A program made the translations under genes and the position numbers. A stretch of DNA of 64,000 nucleotides. Source: Nitriliruptoraceae bacterium. GTDB lineage: Bacteria > Actinomycetota > Nitriliruptoria > Nitriliruptorales > Nitriliruptoraceae. The stretch covers positions 1 to 64,000 of the forward strand of contig SKJX01000070.1 in assembly GCA_007121785.1 (NCBI GenBank). The letters run 5' to 3'. The notes below the pieces were generated by a model. It saw only the letters and a program-made list of their open reading frames with translations, did not search any database and had not been told where the DNA came from. Positions 8,818 to 16,982 of this stretch are shown in pieces (the first letter of the stretch is position 1; every line of letters begins with the position of its first letter).

Positions 8818-10377
8818 TCAGTCCCCTACCTGGTCAGGGTCCTCCAGCTGTGCCCGCAGCTCAGCCTTGAGGATCTTGCCCGTCACGTTGCGGGGGATCT
8901 CCTCAACCCGGATCCAGCGTCGCGGGACCTTGTAGCCGGCGATGCGTTCGCGCAGGAACGTGTCGAGCGTGTGGTCGTCCGGCGCGTCCCGCGGGACGAC
9001 GCCGGTGACCTCTTGACCCCAGCGCGGATGCGCAAGCCCGATCACGGCCGCCTCGCGCAGGCCGTCGAGCTCGGCCAGGACCGCCTCGACCTCGCGCGGG
9101 TAGACGTTCTCGCCACCGGAGATGATCATGTCGTTTCGCCGGTCGACGATGTGGAGAAGACCGCGCTCGTCGACGTAGCCGAGATCGCCGGTGTGCATCC
9201 AACCGTTGCGCAGCGTCGTCTCGCTCGCCTCCGGCTGGCCCCAGTAGCCGGACATCACCGCAGGGCCGGTGCAGGTGATCTCGCCGACCTGACCGTCGGG
9301 TACCGGCTCATCGGCGTCGTCGACGATGCGGACCTCGAAGCTGACCGCCGGCGTGCCGGCGGAGGAGAGGCGGTTCTCGTCGTCGATGACGTGATCGTGG
9401 GGGCGAAGGATCGTCTGTGCGCCGGTCTCGGTCATCCCGTACTGCTGGTGGAAGCCGCAGCGGAAGGTGGTCAGCGCACGTCGCAGCAGCGACGGCTCGA
9501 TGCTCGAGCCACCGTAGATGATCAGGCCCAGGTTGCCCGGGTCGAAGTCCTCGATCGCCGGGCTCTCGAGCAGCATGTCGATCATGGTCGGCACCAGCAC
9601 CGTCGAGGTCACCTCGTGCCGTGCCAGCGACGTCAGGCACGAGGACGGCTCGAAGCTGGGCAGCATGACCACCGTGCCGCCCCGGTAGAGGTAGGCGTAC
9701 GCCAGGAACGCCGCGATGTGGAACATCGGCAGGCTCTGCTGGAAGACGTCATCGTCGGTGGCGTCGAGCTCGAGGGCGTTGACGAACACCCGGGCGGTGA
9801 ACCCACGTCGGTCGATGACCGCTCCCTTGGGCCGGCCCGTGGTGCCGCTGGTGTAGAGGATGGTGGTCGCGATGTCCGGGTCACCGGGGATCGTCGGATG
9901 CCCGCTCGCCGCGGCGATGGCGTCGTCGTAGGCGTCGACGTCGTCGGTCCGAGGGCCGAGTCCGAGCAGCGTCGAGAGGCCGGTCTGGTCGGCGAGCTCG
10001 CGCCCCCGATGGTGCTCGTCGCGACCGGCGATGAGCACCGCCGGTTCCGCATCGCTCAGGATGTAGGCGAGCTCGGGCACCGCGAGCCGCGTGTTGAGCG
10101 GCACCAGGGTGTAGCCGTAGCGGACGCACGCGGCCTGGATCTCGAGGTACTCGAGTTCGTTCGCTGCGAGCAGCGCCAGGCGGGCGCCGAGGGGGACCTG
10201 TCTGGCCTGGAGGAACGCTCCGAGCCGAGCCACCCGCGCGTCGAGCTCGGCGAAGGACAGGTGCGAGTCGCCGGCGACGACCGCCGTGGCGTGGGGTCTG
10301 CGATGTGCGGACTCCGTCACGAGGTCGATGTAGCGACGGACGCCCGTCGGCGCTGAGGTCGGCGGTGTCGTGGCCAT
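8818..10377 (-). CDS. AMP-dependent acyl-CoA synthetase
   Basis: A 519-residue ANL ligase on the minus strand, paralogous to the product of 350-1861. Motifs: YTSGTTGRPKG in the middle third, QQYGMTETG, MHTGDLGY, and a lid segment NVTGKILK close to the C-terminus. I start it at the ATG at 10377, which has GGGAG seven bases upstream. The frame extends 12 codons further, but without a better ribosome site. Its 3' end faces the livF end 12 bases away, and its 5' end is divergent to the enoyl-CoA hydratase operon across a short shared control region. Confidence 0.93.
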   Translation of the reverse strand: MATTPPTSAPTGVRRYIDLVTESAHRRPHATAVVAGDSHLSFAELDARVARLGAFLQARQVPLGARLALLAANELEYLEIQAACVRYGYTLVPLNTRLAVPELAYILSDAEPAVLIAGRDEHHRGRELADQTGLSTLLGLGPRTDDVDAYDDAIAAASGHPTIPGDPDIATTILYTSGTTGRPKGAVIDRRGFTARVFVNALELDATDDDVFQQSLPMFHIAAFLAYAYLYRGGTVVMLPSFEPSSCLTSLARHEVTSTVLVPTMIDMLLESPAIEDFDPGNLGLIIYGGSSIEPSLLRRALTTFRCGFHQQYGMTETGAQTILRPHDHVIDDENRLSSAGTPAVSFEVRIVDDADEPVPDGQVGEITCTGPAVMSGYWGQPEASETTLRNGWMHTGDLGYVDERGLLHIVDRRNDMIISGGENVYPREVEAVLAELDGLREAAVIGLAHPRWGQEVTGVVPRDAPDDHTLDTFLRERIAGYKVPRRWIRVEEIPRNVTGKILKAELRAQLEDPDQVGD

Positions 10378-10407
10378 GTTCGCTCCCTGCTGCCGGCCCT
10401 GGTTGAT

Positions 10408-10425
10408 CGGCATGATAACGTGATA
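10408..10425. promoter_or_regulatory. Putative shared operator, ACGT-centred motif
   Basis: The 18-mer CGGCATGATAACGTGATA sits in the 117-base gap between divergent genes (ligase start 10377 and hydratase start 10495). It matches the copy at 15296-15313 at most positions (GCATGxTAACGTxA). It is one of eight related sites in this window. The role is inferred. Confidence 0.45.
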
Positions 10426-10494
10426 CGGGAAGTTTCCAGAGGATTGGTTGGCGAGCGTGCGGCTGGTCGCGGCCGCTGCGGGCAGGGGAGTCGC

Positions 10495-11262
10495 ATGGAG
10501 TCGTTGGACATCGAACGTCCCAGGGACGGCGTGGCGCTGCTGACCCTCAGGCGGCCGGAGCGACTCAATGCGCTGGATGATCGTCTCCTGACGGGCGGAC
10601 TTCGCAAGGCGCTGGAGGCCCTGGATGAGGAGATGGCCGTCCGCGCCATCGTGGTGACCGGATCCGGGCGGGGCTTCTGTGCCGGTGCCGACCTCGAGTC
10701 ACAGGGCTTCGACCAGCCGACGGCCAGCGAGGCTGAGCGCTTCGTCAGGTCCACCCACCGCACGCCGGTCGCGATCCGTGGCATGGCCACGCCGACGATC
10801 GCCGCGGTCAACGGCCCGGCGGTCGGGGCGGGCCTCGGGCTGGCGCTGGCCTGCGACCTGCGACTGGCCGGCCCCGACGCGCGGTTCGGTTCCCCGTTCG
10901 TGCAGATGGGGCTCGTCCCTGACTTCGGTGTTTCCTACTTCCTCCCCCGGGTCGTGGGCACCGCGACCGCCCTCGACCTGATGTTGACCGGTCGGACGGT
11001 GGATGCGGACGAGGCCGACCGCATCGGGCTGGTCGCTCGGGTGTGCGACGACGTCGTCGCTGATGCGCTCGATGCCGCGGAGTCGCTGGCGTCGTTGCCG
11101 CCGCACGCGGTGACCATGACCCGGCGGAACACCTACCGTTCGATGGAGCTCGACCTGGAGGCCGAGGTGCTCGAACAGGAGGTGCGCGCGCAGGCCGTGG
11201 CCTTGCAGGGATCGGAGTTCCCGGCGCGCTTCGCTGCCTGGCGCGACCAGGTCCAGGGCTAG
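10495..11262 (+). CDS. Enoyl-CoA hydratase/isomerase family protein
   Basis: A 255-residue crotonase-fold protein, starting at ATG 10495 with GCAGGGGAG at 10482-10490. It has the family core RGFCAGADLE near residue 61 (oxyanion-hole Ala-Gly-Ala-Asp-Leu) and the second motif PTIAAVNGPAVGAGLGLALACDLRLA near 101-126. The first catalytic Glu of classical hydratases is replaced here (GLALACD), and the second region reads FVQMGLVPDFGVSYFLPRVVG, so a pure hydratase role is not assured; isomerase or hydrolase activity is possible. It heads an operon with an LLM enzyme, an acyl-CoA dehydrogenase and an aldo/keto reductase. Confidence 0.9.
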   Translation: MESLDIERPRDGVALLTLRRPERLNALDDRLLTGGLRKALEALDEEMAVRAIVVTGSGRGFCAGADLESQGFDQPTASEAERFVRSTHRTPVAIRGMATPTIAAVNGPAVGAGLGLALACDLRLAGPDARFGSPFVQMGLVPDFGVSYFLPRVVGTATALDLMLTGRTVDADEADRIGLVARVCDDVVADALDAAESLASLPPHAVTMTRRNTYRSMELDLEAEVLEQEVRAQAVALQGSEFPARFAAWRDQVQG

Positions 11263-11319
11263 CAGGTCGAGCCGCCGCGCACCCTGCCCAACCACCGCGA
11301 CGACCCGGAGAATGCTCAG

Positions 11320-12396
11320 ATGGATGTCGGGATCGCCATGGGGCCGGCGCCCCCGTTCGACGCGATGCGCAGGCGCGCGTCGCGGCTGCACGCTGCGGGC
11401 ATGCGGTCGTTGTGGTGGCCGGACCACCTGGTGGCGTTCCATTCGCCCGCCCTGTGGGCGACGGGAGGTCTGAGCGAGATCCAGCCGGATCCGCACGTCT
11501 ACGCCGATCCGTTCCTGTGCATGGCGGCATGCGCCGACCACGCAGGGGATGCGGTGCTCGGGGTCTGTGTGACCGATGCGATCCGCCGCAACGCCGCCAC
11601 GCTGACCCAGACCGCGCTGTCGCTCGATCACCTGGCGCCCGGCCGTGTCGTGCTCGGGCTCGGTGCCGGCGAGCGCGCCAACTACGAGCCCTACGGCACG
11701 AGTATCTCCTCACCTGCGCGTCGGTTGGACGAGGCGGCCGCGCAGATCCGTCGGCTGCTGGACGACCCCGGACCGACCCAGGACGGCGCGGTTATGGGCC
11801 TGCGTCCGGCACCCGGCTCCCCGGGTCCGCAGCTGTGGGTCGCCGCCCACGGTCCGAAGGGCTTCGCGACCACCGGGCGGTACGCCGACGGCTGGATCCC
11901 GAACTTCCTCACCGTCGACGCCTGGAACCGCGCCCGCGAGCAGATCGGCGACGCCGCCAACGCGGCCGGCCGCGACCCCGACGGGTTGACCTACGCGCTG
12001 TCGGTCCAGGTCGTGGTGGCCGAGGATCGCGACGCCGCGCGGGAGCTGCTCGACCATCCCGTCCTGAAGGCCTACGCGTTGCTGCTGCCGCCCGAGCGGT
12101 TCGAGTCGGTCGGCGCCCGGCATCCGCTCGGCGGTGGAGGGCTCGAGCACATGGTTGCCAGCCAGCTCGGAGACCGACTCCTCGAGGCCGCGGAGCAGGT
12201 CCCCGTCGAGGTGGTCGCTGACCAGATGTTGCACGGATCCGCCGAAGACATCGCCGCACAGGTGCGTGCGTACGGGGAGGTCGACCACGTGGTGCTGTGG
12301 GACCCGGTGCCCCTGGTCGATCTGGACGCTGCCCGGGCGAGCACCGCCGGCTGCATCCGCATCGCTGAGCTGCTCCACCAACCCGCCGACCACTGA
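11320..12396 (+). CDS. LLM-class (luciferase-like, probably F420-dependent) oxidoreductase
   Basis: A 358-residue TIM-barrel protein of the luciferase-like family. Landmarks are SLWWPDHLVAF near residue 30, the strand LDHLAPGRVVLGLGAGERANYEPYG near 103-128, and LWVAAHGPKGFATTGRYADGWIPNF near 170. The WPDHL and LGLGAGE patterns are those of actinobacterial F420-dependent members, which carry out hydride transfers or oxygenations on small organic molecules. It could act as a dehydrogenase/reductase or Baeyer-Villiger-like oxygenase in the pathway of its operon partners. Start ATG 11320 with CCGGAG nearby. Coenzyme choice is inferred from family resemblance, not seen directly. Confidence 0.88.
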   Translation: MDVGIAMGPAPPFDAMRRRASRLHAAGMRSLWWPDHLVAFHSPALWATGGLSEIQPDPHVYADPFLCMAACADHAGDAVLGVCVTDAIRRNAATLTQTALSLDHLAPGRVVLGLGAGERANYEPYGTSISSPARRLDEAAAQIRRLLDDPGPTQDGAVMGLRPAPGSPGPQLWVAAHGPKGFATTGRYADGWIPNFLTVDAWNRAREQIGDAANAAGRDPDGLTYALSVQVVVAEDRDAARELLDHPVLKAYALLLPPERFESVGARHPLGGGGLEHMVASQLGDRLLEAAEQVPVEVVADQMLHGSAEDIAAQVRAYGEVDHVVLWDPVPLVDLDAARASTAGCIRIAELLHQPADH

Positions 12397-12408
12397 AGCG
12401 AGGATGCC

Positions 12409-13566
12409 ATGCTGGACTTCTCACTGACGGCTGAGCAGGAGGAGCTGCGGCGCACCCTTCGCAGCTTCTTCGAGCGCGAGGCGCCGATCGAGGTGATCGC
12501 CGCGCACGACCGCGAGGAGCGGTTCCCTTCCGATATCTACGCGAAGATGGCCGAACTCGGGCTGTGCGGTGTGGCCATCCCCGAAGAGTACGGCGGCAGC
12601 GAGGCCGACCAGATATCGATCTGCATCATCGTCGAGGAGGTGACCCGGGCAGGTGCCAGCCTCGGCTACGCCTACATTCCGACGGCGACCTTCTGCGCCA
12701 AGGGTGTGACCAAGTTCGGCACGGAGGAGCAGAAGGCTGCGCTCCTGCCGGAGATCGCCGCCGGTCGGATGCGTATGGCGATGGGTCTCTCCGAGCCGGA
12801 GGCGGGCTCGGACCTCGCACACTTGTCGACCCGTGCCCACCGCGAAGGAGACGACTTCGTGGTGCGTGGTCAGAAGATCTTCACCACCGGGGCCGACACC
12901 GCGGACTACATCTTCACGTTCGTGCGTACCGACCCGGAGGCCTCAGCGCACCACGGGCTGTCGGTCCTGCTGATCCCCCGGGAGGCCGAGGGTGTGACGG
13001 TGCGCCCGCTTCCCAAGCTGGCCGGGCAGGGCACCCACACCTGTGAGGTGTTCCTCGACGACGTTCGGGTCTCTGCCGACAACCTCGTCGGCACGCTCAA
13101 CGAGGGAATCCGGATCATCTTCAGCCTGCTGGATGCCGAGCGGATCTTCGTTGGCGCACAGGGCTGCGGGATCGGCCAGGGAACCCTGGACCTGGCCTCG
13201 AAGTACTCGGTGGAGCGCGAGCAGTTCGGCAAGCCGATCATCGAGCACCAGGCCGTGGGCCACATGCTCGCTGACATGGCGATCGACGTGGAGATGGCAC
13301 GGCTCCTCACCTGGCGCGCCGCCTGGAAGATGGAGCAGGGGCTGCCGTGTTCGATGGATGCCTCGATGGCGAAGGTTGCCGGCTCGGAGGCCGGCACGCG
13401 GTGTGCGCTCAAGGGCATGCAGGTGCTCGGGGGCTACTCCTACATGGTGGAGTACGGCATGGAACGCTTCTACCGTGAGACCAAGCTTCACGAGATCGCC
13501 GGCGGGACCAACCAGATCCAGCGCAACATCATCGCCGGCCACCTGCAGCGCCAGCGCACGAAGTAG
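12409..13566 (+). CDS. Acyl-CoA dehydrogenase
   Basis: A 385-residue FAD-dependent acyl-CoA dehydrogenase catalysing alpha,beta-desaturation of an acyl-CoA. N-terminal helical domain about 1-110, the beta domain with MGLSEPEAGSDLAHLSTRA near 125-143, and a C-terminal helical domain ending GGTNQIQRNIIAGHL. The usual MCAD/SCAD catalytic Glu (IYEGT) is absent: the site reads HEIAGGT. A Glu stands instead at residue 244 in LLDAERI, which is the position of the catalytic Glu in isovaleryl-CoA dehydrogenase (LDLERL). That suggests a preference for branched acyl-CoA, an inference. It lies 12 bases after the LLM gene. Confidence 0.94.
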   Translation: MLDFSLTAEQEELRRTLRSFFEREAPIEVIAAHDREERFPSDIYAKMAELGLCGVAIPEEYGGSEADQISICIIVEEVTRAGASLGYAYIPTATFCAKGVTKFGTEEQKAALLPEIAAGRMRMAMGLSEPEAGSDLAHLSTRAHREGDDFVVRGQKIFTTGADTADYIFTFVRTDPEASAHHGLSVLLIPREAEGVTVRPLPKLAGQGTHTCEVFLDDVRVSADNLVGTLNEGIRIIFSLLDAERIFVGAQGCGIGQGTLDLASKYSVEREQFGKPIIEHQAVGHMLADMAIDVEMARLLTWRAAWKMEQGLPCSMDASMAKVAGSEAGTRCALKGMQVLGGYSYMVEYGMERFYRETKLHEIAGGTNQIQRNIIAGHLQRQRTK

Positions 13567-13613
13567 ACCGCCACCGTACGGCGTGACCGCTCGGCACCGG
13601 CCAGGAGGAGCAC

Positions 13614-14660
13614 GTGGAATACCGTCAACTCGGCGGCACCGGGGTGCAGGTCAGCACCTTCAGCCTCGGCGCCATGAACCTCGGTGAATGGGCGACCACC
13701 GACCGCGCGGAGTGCCGCCAGATCGTCGGGCAGGCCCTCGATGCCGGCATCAACCTGATCGACACCGCTGACGTCTACTCAAGCGGCGAGTCCGAGGAGA
13801 TCGTCGGTGAAGCGATCGCCGATCGACGCGACGAGGTGGTGCTCGCTACCAAGTTCCACATGCGCATGGGGCCTGGTCCCAACCAGCGCGGCAACTCCCG
13901 GCTGTGGATCCGGCAGGCCGTCGAGGCGAGCCTGAAGCGGCTCGGAACCGACCACATCGACCTCTACCAGGTCCACCGGCCGGACCTGTTCATGGACGTC
14001 GAGGAGACGATGGCCGCGCTCACGGACCTGGTGCGCGAGGGCAAGGTCCGCTACCTCGGCTGCTCGACGTTTCCGTCCTGGCATCTGGTCGAGGCACAGT
14101 GGGCCAGCGACCGCCGGGGGCTCGAGCGGTTCGTCTGTGAGCAGCCCCCGTACTCGATCCTGGTCCGTCACGTCGAGGACGACCTGCTGCCCGTCGCGCA
14201 GCGCTACCGGATGGGGACCATCGTGTGGGGCCCGCTCGCGGGTGGCTGGCTGACCGGCAAGTACGGCCGCGCGGACACACGGCCGCAGGACTCCCGGGCG
14301 ACCCGCACCCGGGGCCGGATGACGCGTCTGTTCGACTCTGAGCGGCCTGCGGTGAAGGCGAAGATCGACGCCGTGGAGCAGCTGACCTCGATCGCTGACC
14401 AGGCGGGCCTGCGCCTGCCGCAGATGGCCAACGCCTTCGTCCTGTCACACCCGGCGGTGACCTCGGCCATCATCGGGCCGCGTACGGCGGCACAGCTCGA
14501 TGACCTGCTCGCCGGTGCCGACGCGCGGCTCGACCCGGCGACCTTGGACGCGATCGACGAGGTGGTGGCGCCGGGTCAGACGGTCGACCCCGAGGAGCGG
14601 GGCTGGCGCTCGCCGTTCCTGGCTTCCGGGATGCGACGCCGCACGGAACCGATCGGCTGA
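13614..14660 (+). CDS. Aldo/keto reductase
   Basis: A 348-residue NADPH-dependent AKR of the YghZ/Kv-beta-like type. Landmarks: IDTADVYSSGESEEIVGEAI with the catalytic Asp and Tyr near 47-52, the catalytic Lys in VLATKFH near 80, and the catalytic His in LYQVHRPD near 122. GTG start at 13614 follows the ribosome site CAGGAGGAG at 13602-13610. It is the last gene of the hydratase, LLM, dehydrogenase operon. It probably reduces or oxidises a ketone or aldehyde intermediate; the substrate is unknown. Confidence 0.93.
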   Translation: MEYRQLGGTGVQVSTFSLGAMNLGEWATTDRAECRQIVGQALDAGINLIDTADVYSSGESEEIVGEAIADRRDEVVLATKFHMRMGPGPNQRGNSRLWIRQAVEASLKRLGTDHIDLYQVHRPDLFMDVEETMAALTDLVREGKVRYLGCSTFPSWHLVEAQWASDRRGLERFVCEQPPYSILVRHVEDDLLPVAQRYRMGTIVWGPLAGGWLTGKYGRADTRPQDSRATRTRGRMTRLFDSERPAVKAKIDAVEQLTSIADQAGLRLPQMANAFVLSHPAVTSAIIGPRTAAQLDDLLAGADARLDPATLDAIDEVVAPGQTVDPEERGWRSPFLASGMRRRTEPIG

Positions 14661-14717
14661 ACCGGTGGCGTCCGGTCAGCGGCCAGGGACGCACCTGCTG
14701 CCGTCAGGCCGAGGTGG

Positions 14718-15257
14718 TCACGCCGGCAGCGGACAGCCCTGGTCGCGGGTCAGGGTCTCCAGGAACCGTCCCATGCCGAAGAACAGCGAGCAGAGCATGG
14801 TCAGTTCCGCGCGCTCGCGCTCGTCGAGGTGCTCGGCGAGCTGCTGGTAGTGCTCGGCGTCGATCGAGCCATGGTCACGCCCGAAGCGGTCGGCGAACGC
14901 CACCGCTACGCGCTCGCGCTCGGTGAGCCGGTCGTCGTCGAGCTCGGGCAGCGCGGCGATGAGCTGCTCGTCCACGCCGGCGGCCCGCGCTGCCGGGTGG
15001 CGGATCGACAGGCACACCGGGCAGCTGGTGTGGTTGGCGATCGCCAACCGGACCAGCTCGGCCAGGCGCGGTCCCAGCGAGCCCGAGTGCCACAGCTCCA
15101 TCTCGAGCTCGATCAGCCGACGGGCGGCGTCGGGGATGGCGTTCCAGAACTGCAGCAGCTCGTTGCCGGTCTCCCTCGGGTTGCCGTCTGCGTCCCGCGC
15201 GGCGTAGCGCGCGAGCGCAGGGTCGAGCTGGTCGGCCGGAGCCATCGGGATCGTCAT
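14718..15257 (-). CDS. Carboxymuconolactone decarboxylase / AhpD-like family protein
   Basis: A 179-residue all-helical protein with the AhpD-like core NHTSCPVCLSIRH: Cys79 and Cys82 form a CxxC pair that in AhpD relatives is redox active. The downstream helix AARAAGVDEQLIAAL is typical of the family. It may be a peroxidase-type antioxidant or a small decarboxylase-like protein; the sequence does not decide. It converges on the aldo/keto reductase gene, and its 5' end is divergent to the DUF7064 operon, with an ACGT-type motif between them. A second in-frame ATG four codons in is possible. Confidence 0.85.
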   Translation of the reverse strand: MTIPMAPADQLDPALARYAARDADGNPRETGNELLQFWNAIPDAARRLIELEMELWHSGSLGPRLAELVRLAIANHTSCPVCLSIRHPAARAAGVDEQLIAALPELDDDRLTERERVAVAFADRFGRDHGSIDAEHYQQLAEHLDERERAELTMLCSLFFGMGRFLETLTRDQGCPLPA

Positions 15258-15295
15258 CGCGGCTGCCTTCTCCGTGGATGCTTGCGCGCATCGAC

Positions 15296-15313
15296 TTGCA
15301 TGTTAACGTAAAT
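15296..15313. promoter_or_regulatory. Putative shared operator, best copy of the ACGT-centred motif
   Basis: TTGCATGTTAACGTAAAT sits in the 100-base gap between divergent starts (15257 minus, 15358 plus), in a clearly AT-richer patch. GTTAAC inside it is palindromic. The copy at 57263-57280 (TTGCAGCTTGACGTGAAG) matches at 13 of 18 positions. Operator function is inferred. Confidence 0.5.
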
Positions 15314-15357
15314 GAGAGATACGGGAGCGGAACGACCCGGGACATCTGGAGGATGAC

Positions 15358-16362
15358 ATGGGCGCTGGAGCGGAGTTCTCACCGCAGGACGAGTACATGC
15401 ACGAGCCGACGGACCATCCGCAGTTCAACGAGTCGGCGTACTACAACTTCGTCGACGGTGACTCGGGGTTCGCGACGCTGATCCGGATGGGTAACCGGGT
15501 CAACGAGGGGCACGCGGAGGTGACCGTTCTGCTGTACCTGCCCGGCGGCGGGGCCGCCTTCCACTTCGAGCGCGCGCCCATCGAGGACAACAGCAAGTTC
15601 GACGCAGCTGGCCTTCGCTTCGAGGTCATCGAGCCGTTGCAGCGCATGCGGGTGACCTACTCCGGAGACGTGCGAGTCATGGGCAGCGGGACCGAGCTCG
15701 AGGACCCCAAGAAGGTGTTCGCCGAGAACCCGGTCAAGCACCTCGAGTTGGAGCTTGAGTACGAGAACACCATCCCGGTCTACGGGCTCGGTTCCAGTGA
15801 GTCCGGTGAGTCGGGGATCGCCGGCGCGGAGGACTCGATCGCGACGGGGCACTACCAGGGGCCGTGCAGAGTGTCGGGCACGGTCAACCTCGACGGGGAC
15901 GAGCAGCGCATCTCTGGTCTTGGCTTCCGTGATCACTCCTGGGGGCCGCGGGTGTGGCAGGGCCCGCAGTACTGGCGCTGGGTCTCGGGGCTGGCCGATG
16001 AGAAGAACGGGTTCGTCGGCTGGGTCTCCAAGATCGGTGACGAGCGGCAACCCGATCGCGGCATGGTGCTTCGCGACGGTGAGGTGTCCTTCGTCGAGCG
16101 GGCCGACATCTCCAGTGAGTACGGGCCGGCTCCGCACTACCCTGAACGCGTCGAGTTGACCCTGCACACGTCGGCCGGCAGCTTCGAGGTGAGCGGCGAG
16201 CCGGTCAACCTGGTGCCGCTGCGCAACCGGCGCGGGGGGGAGGTCGCCAGGCTCGGTGAGCTGGTCTTCCGGTACGAGTTCGACGGCATGCCCGCTCACG
16301 GGATCTCCGAGTACCACGACCGGATGATCGACGGCCTGCCGGCCGGCATGGACGAGGTCTGA
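15358..16362 (+). CDS. DUF7064/AttH-like (hydroxyneurosporene-synthase-like) protein
   Basis: A 334-residue protein of the lipocalin-like family often labelled AttH or CrtC-like. The diagnostic stretch is GFRDHSWGPRVW near residue 190-201, followed by a tryptophan/tyrosine-rich strand (QYWRWVSGLADE). In characterised relatives (CrtC) such a fold hydrates a lipid, but the catacomb-like family members near CoA-pathway genes in actinobacteria are uncharacterised. It has no signal peptide, so it should be cytosolic. Start ATG 15358 follows TGGAGGATG. It leads a five-gene operon. Confidence 0.75.
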   Translation: MGAGAEFSPQDEYMHEPTDHPQFNESAYYNFVDGDSGFATLIRMGNRVNEGHAEVTVLLYLPGGGAAFHFERAPIEDNSKFDAAGLRFEVIEPLQRMRVTYSGDVRVMGSGTELEDPKKVFAENPVKHLELELEYENTIPVYGLGSSESGESGIAGAEDSIATGHYQGPCRVSGTVNLDGDEQRISGLGFRDHSWGPRVWQGPQYWRWVSGLADEKNGFVGWVSKIGDERQPDRGMVLRDGEVSFVERADISSEYGPAPHYPERVELTLHTSAGSFEVSGEPVNLVPLRNRRGGEVARLGELVFRYEFDGMPAHGISEYHDRMIDGLPAGMDEV

Positions 16363-16396
16363 GCGGTCGGGAGACGATCCAGCGAAAGGCGGAGCG

Positions 16397-16951
16397 ATGC
16401 GCCCGTATCCGGACGAGATCCTGCGCAGCATGCAGTTCTCGCTTGACACCTACGTGATCCCGAACGTGGACGACAAGTGGGGCTCCTACGTCGCGAAGGT
16501 GATGCGACGGATGCTCATCCATCTCGAACGACGCTGGCAGTTCGAGGGGCCCTTGCTCATCGAGGACATCGACGATCTGCGCGGGTTGTTCGCCACGCTG
16601 GGTGATCAGCTCTCGCAGCTCGACGGCCCGGTCGCCGGTGACGAAGCGGCCCGATTGGTCGAACTGCTGGGCAAGGCGCTCGAGGACAGCGACGAACCGG
16701 TGACCGGGTACGTCTCGGTGCCGGAGCTCACCGAGCGCAACGAGCGGCTGCGCGAGACGCTGGTGCAGGTGATCGAGGGGCTCGACGGCCTCGAGGAGCA
16801 GGCCGCAGACGATGAACTCGAGGCAACGCGCCACGAGATCCGCTGCTACCTGCGGCGCCAGACCGACCGGGACAAGCAACTCGCCGAGCCCACGTTCATG
16901 TCGTTCGCGCCACCGTCGGAGCAGAAGGGCTCCAAGGGCCAGGCCGCGTGA
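16397..16951 (+). CDS. Hypothetical protein, helical, 184 residues
   Basis: I do not recognise this family with certainty. The protein is hydrophilic and almost entirely helical by composition, without a signal peptide or membrane segment. It contains a conserved-looking start (RPYPDEILRSMQFSLDTYVIP) and an acidic, Leu/Glu-rich middle with coiled-coil character. The C-terminal tail is charged and flexible (SEQKGSKGQAA). The start ATG at 16397 has GCGAAAGGCGGAG just upstream. It lies between the DUF7064 gene and the kinase-like gene with gaps of about 30 bases, so it likely works with the kinase-like protein, perhaps as a small partner. Confidence 0.75.
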   Translation: MRPYPDEILRSMQFSLDTYVIPNVDDKWGSYVAKVMRRMLIHLERRWQFEGPLLIEDIDDLRGLFATLGDQLSQLDGPVAGDEAARLVELLGKALEDSDEPVTGYVSVPELTERNERLRETLVQVIEGLDGLEEQAADDELEATRHEIRCYLRRQTDRDKQLAEPTFMSFAPPSEQKGSKGQAA

Positions 16952-16982
16952 GCGAGCGCACGAGCATCAGGGAGGTGACACG

